Of a stretch of DNA of 34,738 nt, positions 28,942-34,738 are shown in pieces. The notes beneath the pieces were generated by a model, which saw nothing but the letters and a program-made list of their open reading frames with translations, was not told the DNA's origin and ran no database searches. This DNA is from Clostridiales bacterium 38_11 (GTDB lineage Bacteria > Bacillota > Clostridia > Tissierellales > Dethiosulfatibacteraceae), in contig LGGM01000010.1 in assembly GCA_001509345.1 (NCBI GenBank), positions 1 to 34,738 of the forward strand, written 5' to 3'. The translations under genes and the position numbers were made by a program. The first letter of the stretch is position 1. Each line of letters opens with the position of its first letter.

Positions 28942-30261
28942 ATGGAAAAAATACATATCATAACATTGGGATGCTCAAAAAACACGGTGGATACCGAGTA
29001 CATGCTGGGACTCCTCCAGTCAGAATATACAATCACATCGAATATTGAAGATAGCGATGTTGTTATCATCAACACCTGTACCTTCATTAACGATGCAAAA
29101 GAAGAATCAATTGAAGCCATATTCGATGTGGTGAAGTTAAAAAAAGATGGAATCATAAAAACTATCGTATTGGCAGGATGCCTGTCACAGCGCTACGCTG
29201 ATGAATTGGTTCAGGAAATACCTGAAATTGACATGTTCATAGGCACGTCCAATTACGATGAAATTGTTGACATACTAAAAAAAGAGTCTAAGGTCAACAT
29301 AGAGGATCCTTCCCGTGAAATTGCAGAACATATTCCCAGAGTTCTCACAGAAAGTGATTACTATGCTTATGTCAAGGTGTCAGAAGGATGCGACAATCGT
29401 TGCACCTACTGTATCATACCAAGTGTGAGAGGCAGACACAGAAGCAGAAGTATCAAAAATATTCTAGAAGAAGTGATTGCTTTGACTAAACAGGGCATAA
29501 GCGAAATCATTATCATAGCCCAGGATACCAGCAAATATGGTACCGATCTTTATGGTAAAAAAATGCTTCACAAATTATTAAAAGAGATTTCCTGCATCCC
29601 GGATGTAAAATGGATTAGAGTGCATTACATTTATCCGGAGGACTTTTACGATGAACTCCTTGATGAATTTGCATTAAACAATAAACTGCTGAATTATTTT
29701 GAGATTCCTATCCAACATATAAATGATACCCTATTAAAAAGAATGAATCGGAAAACCAATAGGGCTGATATCATAGATCTTATCAGCAGAATACGGGCAA
29801 AGATTCCGGATGCGATTATCAGAACAACTCTGATTGTTGGATTTCCGGGTGAAACAGAAAAGCAATATCTGGAATTGAAACAATTCGTGGAAAACTATAG
29901 ATTCGATAGACTGGGGGTATTCGCTTATTCTGAGGAAGAGGACACACCAGCCTACAAGCTGCCACATAAGATTCCTGAAGGAATAAAAGAAAGACGCAGA
30001 GACGAAATTATGCTGATACAGCAAGACATCACCTTCAAAAAGAATAATCAATTGAAAGGAACCAGCATCGAATGCATTGTTGATTCTTTGATAAATGGTA
30101 ACCAATATTTGGGGAGAACATACATGGATTCCCCTGATATAGATAGCGTCATCTATTTTGAAAGCTTAAGCAAGCTAGAGTCAGGTGATGTTGTGACTGT
30201 AAAAATTTTGGATTATATGGAATACGATCTTATAGGAGTACATGATGAATCTTCCAAATAA
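28942..30261 (+). CDS. rimO: ribosomal protein S12 methylthiotransferase
   Basis: IHIITLGCSKNTVDTEYMLGLL; radical SAM CDNRCTYCIIPSVRG; C-terminal TRAM-like region. Confidence 0.95.
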   Translation: MEKIHIITLGCSKNTVDTEYMLGLLQSEYTITSNIEDSDVVIINTCTFINDAKEESIEAIFDVVKLKKDGIIKTIVLAGCLSQRYADELVQEIPEIDMFIGTSNYDEIVDILKKESKVNIEDPSREIAEHIPRVLTESDYYAYVKVSEGCDNRCTYCIIPSVRGRHRSRSIKNILEEVIALTKQGISEIIIIAQDTSKYGTDLYGKKMLHKLLKEISCIPDVKWIRVHYIYPEDFYDELLDEFALNNKLLNYFEIPIQHINDTLLKRMNRKTNRADIIDLISRIRAKIPDAIIRTTLIVGFPGETEKQYLELKQFVENYRFDRLGVFAYSEEEDTPAYKLPHKIPEGIKERRRDEIMLIQQDITFKKNNQLKGTSIECIVDSLINGNQYLGRTYMDSPDIDSVIYFESLSKLESGDVVTVKILDYMEYDLIGVHDESSK

Positions 30262-30781
30262 ACTGACCATTATAAGAGTTTTGTTCATCCCTTTTTTCAT
30301 GTTTTTTCTTATGACCGAAAGCATCAGATACGCATCGATAATGGCCCTTATCCTATATGTTGTTGCTTCGCTGACAGATACATTGGATGGCTACATAGCC
30401 AGAAAATACAAAATGATAACCGACTTTGGAAAATTTATAGATCCGCTGGCAGACAAACTTCTTGTCACAGCTTCATTGATCTGTTTTGTAGAGCTGGGTT
30501 ATATCAATTCATGGATAGCGATGGTTATCATATCCAGAGAATTGATCATAACGGGATTCAGGACATTGGCAGCTTCAAAGGGGATAACTTTGGCAGCAAA
30601 TAATTGGGGTAAGCTGAAAACCATATTTCAGATGATCACCATTATGCTAGTCTTGACTCTCAACGCTGGACTGCCATATGACTTATGGATTTTGACAACA
30701 GTATTGTGGGCAATCACAATCATATTGACCCTGCTGTCGGGTACTATCTACTTATGGGAGAATAAATCAATACTGAAGTAA
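30242..30781 (+). CDS. pgsA: CDP-diacylglycerol--glycerol-3-phosphate 3-phosphatidyltransferase
   Basis: NLPNKLTIIRVLFIPFF; DTLDGYIARKYKMITDFGKFIDPLADKLL (CDP-alcohol phosphatidyltransferase signature); 20-bp overlap with rimO. Confidence 0.96.
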   Translation: MMNLPNKLTIIRVLFIPFFMFFLMTESIRYASIMALILYVVASLTDTLDGYIARKYKMITDFGKFIDPLADKLLVTASLICFVELGYINSWIAMVIISRELIITGFRTLAASKGITLAANNWGKLKTIFQMITIMLVLTLNAGLPYDLWILTTVLWAITIILTLLSGTIYLWENKSILK

Positions 30782-30784
30782 TAT

Positions 30785-30813
30785 TTGACATAAACAATAA
30801 TTTACTCTATAAT
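30785..30813 (+). promoter_or_regulatory. consensus sigma-A promoter for recA
   Basis: TTGACA (30785-30790), 17 bp, TATAAT (30808-30813): both hexamers exact consensus. Confidence 0.85.
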
Positions 30814-30818
30814 AAAGA

Positions 30819-30830
30819 GAACAAATGTTC
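30819..30830. promoter_or_regulatory. LexA (SOS/DinR) box
   Basis: GAACAAATGTTC, matching GAAC-N4-GTTC, 5 bp downstream of the recA -10. Confidence 0.85.
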
Positions 30831-30854
30831 TAAATCATAAAAGGCGGTAAAGAA

Positions 30855-31880
30855 ATGGAAAAAGAAAAAGCTCTAGACTTAGCAATTGTTCAAATTGAAA
30901 GGCAATTTGGCAAAGGATCCATTATGAGATTAGGTGAAGACAGCGTATTGAATGTGGAGGCTATCTCTACAGGCGCTTTGCCTTTAGATATTGCATTAGG
31001 AATAGGAGGCCTTCCAAAAGGCAGAATTGTAGAAATATTCGGACCGGAATCTTCCGGTAAGACAACAGTGGCATTGCATGTCATAGCTGAAGCTCAAAAA
31101 AATGGGGGAATAGCAGCATTCATTGATGCGGAGAATGCTTTGGACCCTGCATATGCCAAAAACCTTGGTGTAAAAATCGATGACTTGATTGTTTCTCAAC
31201 CTGACACGGGAGAGCAGGCATTGGAAATTGCAGAAGCCCTTGTAAGAAGCAATGCTGTAGATGTCATTGTCATTGACTCTGTAGCGGCCTTGGTCCCAAG
31301 AGCTGAGCTTGAAGGTGAAATGGGGGACAGTCATATGGGTTTGCAGGCAAGATTGATGTCCCAAGCTTTGAGAAAGCTGTCAGGGGCCATCAAAAAATCC
31401 AATACAAGTGTTATTTTCATCAATCAACTTAGGGAAAAGATAGGTGTCATGTTCGGAAACCCTGAAACAACCACAGGCGGTCGTGCCTTGAAGTTTTACG
31501 CATCTGTGAGATTGGATGTCAGAAGAATAGAGACATTGAAAAAGGGAACTGAGATGGTTGGAAACCGTACAAAGATAAAAGTAGTCAAGAATAAAGTGGC
31601 CTCACCCTTTAAGACAGCAGAGTTTGATATTATTTATGGAAAAGGTATATCCAACGAAGGTTGCATATTGGATCTTGGTGTGGAAAACGACATTGTCAAT
31701 AAAGCAGGTGCTTGGTACAGCTATGGTGAAACTAGACTAGGCCAAGGAAGAGAAAACTCTAAAGAGTTTCTGGAATCCTCTCCCGAGCTAACAAAAGAAA
31801 TTGAATTGAGAATCAGAGAAAAATTGGGTTTTGGAATCAAGAAAAAACCAAATGTGGAAGTGGAAAATGAAGAGCAGTGA
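30855..31880 (+). CDS. recA: recombinase RecA
   Basis: [42 protein letters not shown]; full length. Confidence 0.99.
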   Translation: MEKEKALDLAIVQIERQFGKGSIMRLGEDSVLNVEAISTGALPLDIALGIGGLPKGRIVEIFGPESSGKTTVALHVIAEAQKNGGIAAFIDAENALDPAYAKNLGVKIDDLIVSQPDTGEQALEIAEALVRSNAVDVIVIDSVAALVPRAELEGEMGDSHMGLQARLMSQALRKLSGAIKKSNTSVIFINQLREKIGVMFGNPETTTGGRALKFYASVRLDVRRIETLKKGTEMVGNRTKIKVVKNKVASPFKTAEFDIIYGKGISNEGCILDLGVENDIVNKAGAWYSYGETRLGQGRENSKEFLESSPELTKEIELRIREKLGFGIKKKPNVEVENEEQ

Positions 31881-31893
31881 TGCTCTTTTTTTT
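31871..31893 (+). terminator. rho-independent terminator overlapping the recA stop codon
   Basis: AGAGCA-GTGA-TGCTCT followed by a T8 tract; TGA stop lies in the loop. Confidence 0.8.
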
Positions 31894-31941
31894 ATGTCTT
31901 GATTCTTTCTCATGTGTGAAAATAGGGGAAAATCAAATTTC

Positions 31942-31970
31942 TTGACACCAAGTTAAAAAAATACTAAAAT
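31942..31970 (+). promoter_or_regulatory. sigma-A type promoter for rny
   Basis: TTGACA (31942-31947), 17 bp, TAAAAT (31965-31970). Confidence 0.75.
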
Positions 31971-32052
31971 GTCTATATGGTTTCTCAAAGAATGAGTTCT
32001 ATTAATTTGAATAGATTTGTATCTTGATAACTGAATACTAGGAGGTGACAAT

Positions 32053-33594
32053 TTGTTAGAATTACAAAATGTTTTATTTGCTTTGGCTGGAACACTGATT
32101 GGTGGATTAATCGGATTTTTCGTCAGAAGAACAGTTGCTGAAAGAAAAATAATCAGTGCAGAAAGCGAAGCTAGGAGAATAATTGAGGATGGAATCAAAA
32201 CTGCTGAAACAAAAAAGAAAGAATTTTTGATAGAAGCTAAAGATGAAGTCCACAAGTTGAGAAATGAAGCTGACAGAGAAAATAAGGAAAGAAGAGCAGA
32301 ATTACAAAAAACCGAAAAGAGATTGCTGAAGAAAGAAGAATTACTGGACAATAAAAATGAATTGTTTGAAAAACGCGAAGAAAAACTGAACAGAAAGTAC
32401 AAAGAAATCGAATTGAGAGAAAAAGAAATTGACGAATCATTGGAACGGGAAAGGATAGAACTGGAAAGAATTTCGGGATTGACCTCAGAAGAAGCGAAAG
32501 ATATGCTACTGTTAGGTATCAGAAAAGATGTTGAGCATGATGCTGCAATAATGATTAAGGAAATTGAAAGAGAAGCTAAGGAAACCGCAGACAAAAAAGC
32601 AAGAGAACTAATCACATATGCAATACAAAAATGCTCTGCGGATCATGTCGCCGAAACTACCGTATCTGTAGTAGACTTACCGAATGATGAAATGAAAGGC
32701 AGAATCATAGGACGTGAAGGAAGAAATATAAGAGCCTTGGAAACATTAACAGGTATTGATCTGATAATTGACGACACTCCTGAAGCCGTTGTTGTTTCAG
32801 GCTTCGATCCAATCAGGAGGGAAGTTGCAAGAATAGCATTGGAAAAATTGATTGCAGATGGAAGAATTCACCCCGCAAGAATTGAAGAAATGGTTGAGCG
32901 TGCGAGGAAAGAAATCAATCAGATTATTAAGGATGAGGGCGAAAAAGCCGCCTTTGATACTGGGGTTCATGGGTTAAGAAGTGAAATGACAAAGCTGTTG
33001 GGTCGATTGAAATATAGAACGAGTTATGGACAAAATGTATTAAAACACTCTATAGAAGTTGCCCATCTTAGCGGTATTATGGCAGCTGAGCTCGGGGCAG
33101 ATATTAAGATTGCCAAAAGAGCCGGTTTACTCCACGATATCGGAAAAGCTGTGGATCATGAAATTGAAGGACCTCATGTTGAAATCGGTGGAGATATTGC
33201 TAGAAGATATAAAGAAAGCAATGAAATTGTACATGCTATTGAATCACATCATAATGACATTGAACCACAAACAGTTGAAGCTATTATTGTACAAGCTGCA
33301 GATGCTATATCAGCAGCCAGACCTGGTGCAAGAAGAGAAACACTTGAATCTTACATAAAAAGATTGGAAAAGCTTGAAGAAATCGCCAATTCATTTGAGG
33401 GCGTGGAGAAATCATTTGCTATTCAAGCCGGCAGGGAGATTAGAATTATGGTTAAACCTGAAGCTGTCAACGATGACAGTATTGTTTTAATAGCGAGAAA
33501 TATTGTCAAGAGAATTGAGCAGGAGCTGGATTATCCGGGACAAATTAAAGTCAATGTTGTCAGGGAGACAAGAGCTATTGAGTATGCTAAATAA
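32053..33594 (+). CDS. rny: ribonuclease Y
   Basis: N-terminal TM, long coiled coil, KH ([45 protein letters not shown]), HD ([23 protein letters not shown]). TTG start after aggaggt. Confidence 0.98.
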   Translation: MLELQNVLFALAGTLIGGLIGFFVRRTVAERKIISAESEARRIIEDGIKTAETKKKEFLIEAKDEVHKLRNEADRENKERRAELQKTEKRLLKKEELLDNKNELFEKREEKLNRKYKEIELREKEIDESLERERIELERISGLTSEEAKDMLLLGIRKDVEHDAAIMIKEIEREAKETADKKARELITYAIQKCSADHVAETTVSVVDLPNDEMKGRIIGREGRNIRALETLTGIDLIIDDTPEAVVVSGFDPIRREVARIALEKLIADGRIHPARIEEMVERARKEINQIIKDEGEKAAFDTGVHGLRSEMTKLLGRLKYRTSYGQNVLKHSIEVAHLSGIMAAELGADIKIAKRAGLLHDIGKAVDHEIEGPHVEIGGDIARRYKESNEIVHAIESHHNDIEPQTVEAIIVQAADAISAARPGARRETLESYIKRLEKLEEIANSFEGVEKSFAIQAGREIRIMVKPEAVNDDSIVLIARNIVKRIEQELDYPGQIKVNVVRETRAIEYAK

Positions 33595-33604
33595 TGAAAA
33601 TAAA

Positions 33605-33631
33605 GGAGTAAACGAAAGTTTACTTCTTTTT
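33605..33631 (+). terminator. rho-independent terminator after rny
   Basis: AGTAAAC-GAAA-GTTTACT followed by TCTTTTT. Confidence 0.75.
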
Positions 33632-33693
33632 CATAAGTCACTTACGCTCCTAAAGTAAGAAAAAATATTATTGAATAAAAAGGAGGGATTGAC

Positions 33694-34738
33694 ATAAAAG
33701 ATTATACTTCATACACGAATCCGCTTATAACAAGATACTCTAGCAAAGAAATGAGCTACATATTTTCTGATGAAAAAAAATTTTCAACCTGGAGAAAGCT
33801 TTGGGTTGCCCTGGCAAAGTCAGAAAAGGAATTAGGTCTGAACATTAGTGATGCACAGATTCAAGAGCTGGAGAGCAACATATACAACATAGATTTTGAA
33901 ATGGCCGCTCAGAAAGAAAAGGAATTCAGACATGATGTCATGGCCCATGTTCACACCTATGGTGACCAGTGTCCACTGGCAAGATCCATTATCCATTTAG
34001 GAGCGACCAGCGCTTATGTAGGTGACAACACAGACATCATTCAGATGAGAGAGGCTTTGGAAATGATTAGAATCAAGCTGGTCAATCTGATGAGTGAACT
34101 TGCAAAGTTCGTCATTAAATATAAAGATATGCCTACACTGGGATACACCCACTTTCAACCGGCACAGCTGACAACAGTGGGGAAGAGGGCATCGTTATGG
34201 CTGCAGGATTTATATTTTGATTATGGTGATCTGGAATATGTCCTTTCAGGCTTGAAATTACGAGGTGCAAAGGGGACTACAGGCACACAAGCCAGTTTTT
34301 TAAGCCTTTTTGACGGGGATATGGGGAAAGTAGCAAGGCTTGATATGCTTATAGCTGAAAAAATGAATTTTGAAGGATTTTATGATGTCACAGGTCAGAC
34401 GTATTCGAGGAAAATCGATGTTAAAGTAACCAATGTTTTGAGTGGTATCGCGCAATCTTTGCACAAGATGACAAATGATTTCCGACTGCTCCAGAGCTTG
34501 AAGGAAATTGAAGAACCTTTCGAGTCGCATCAGATAGGATCATCAGCTATGGCCTACAAGAGAAACCCCATGAGAAGCGAGAGAATAGCTTCTCTAGCAC
34601 GTTTTATCATCAATACATCCCACAGTACGGAAGACACTGCATCAACGCAATGGTTCGAGCGAACACTTGATGACTCAGCAAACAAACGTTTGACTATTCC
34701 GCAGACATTTCTGGGGTGCGATGCAATTTTATCGATAG
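33694..34738 (+). CDS. purB: adenylosuccinate lyase, 3'-truncated by the window end; non-canonical start (AUA or AUU)
   Basis: Translation from 33694: (I)[48 protein letters not shown]...[42 protein letters not shown]...[23 protein letters not shown]...[15 protein letters not shown]. Missing from the ORF track because it has no standard start near the 5' end and no stop in the window. Confidence 0.93.
   Translation, partial: MKDYTSYTNPLITRYSSKEMSYIFSDEKKFSTWRKLWVALAKSEKELGLNISDAQIQELESNIYNIDFEMAAQKEKEFRHDVMAHVHTYGDQCPLARSIIHLGATSAYVGDNTDIIQMREALEMIRIKLVNLMSELAKFVIKYKDMPTLGYTHFQPAQLTTVGKRASLWLQDLYFDYGDLEYVLSGLKLRGAKGTTGTQASFLSLFDGDMGKVARLDMLIAEKMNFEGFYDVTGQTYSRKIDVKVTNVLSGIAQSLHKMTNDFRLLQSLKEIEEPFESHQIGSSAMAYKRNPMRSERIASLARFIINTSHSTEDTASTQWFERTLDDSANKRLTIPQTFLGCDAILSI

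Noticed and set aside
31953-32615. 220-aa minus-strand ORF
   Set aside because: Antisense to the Lys/Glu-rich coiled coil of rny, giving an artefactual Ser/Phe/Leu-rich protein.
1-34738. CRISPR array, tRNA/rRNA genes, prophage or defence system
   Set aside because: No regularly spaced repeats, cloverleaf or rRNA sequence, and no phage or defence genes were recognised; apart from the uppS-leader element the region is ordinary core genome.

Overview
From about 698 to the end, the window is a dense, almost entirely + strand housekeeping cluster of a low-GC Firmicutes/Clostridia-like bacterium: topA (5'-truncated), rpsB, tsf, pyrH, frr, a 64-aa orphan ORF, uppS, cdsA, rseP, ispG, polC, rimP, nusA, ylxR, ylxQ, infB, rbfA, nrnA, truB, ribF, rpsO, pnp, an M16 protease, dut, uppP, ftsK/spoIIIE, rimO, pgsA, recA, rny, purB (3'-truncated). 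The first ~715 bp do not belong to this cluster. On the minus strand they encode the C-terminus of a LacI-family regulator followed by the N-terminus of a sugar-type ABC substrate-binding lipoprotein, in Chloroflexota-like style. The two parts meet in an ~18-bp sequence that reads in frame as LacI (DDIPLS) on one strand and TopA (GKGDII) on the other, so a k-mer-driven assembly chimera is likely. The most interesting element is a ~125-nt multi-hairpin structured RNA between a terminator and the uppS ribosome-binding site. It ends exactly before ATGA and resembles a stand-alone HEARO/omega-RNA (IscB/TnpB-type, IS200/IS605 group) with no nuclease ORF. Other points: purB has only AUA/AUU as possible start codons, RibF lacks a recognisable riboflavin kinase domain, the rpsO leader can sequester its own Shine-Dalgarno, dxr is missing between cdsA and rseP, and several regulatory hairpins and promoters are visible, including a LexA box at recA. 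Taxonomic statements are inference; no database search was possible.
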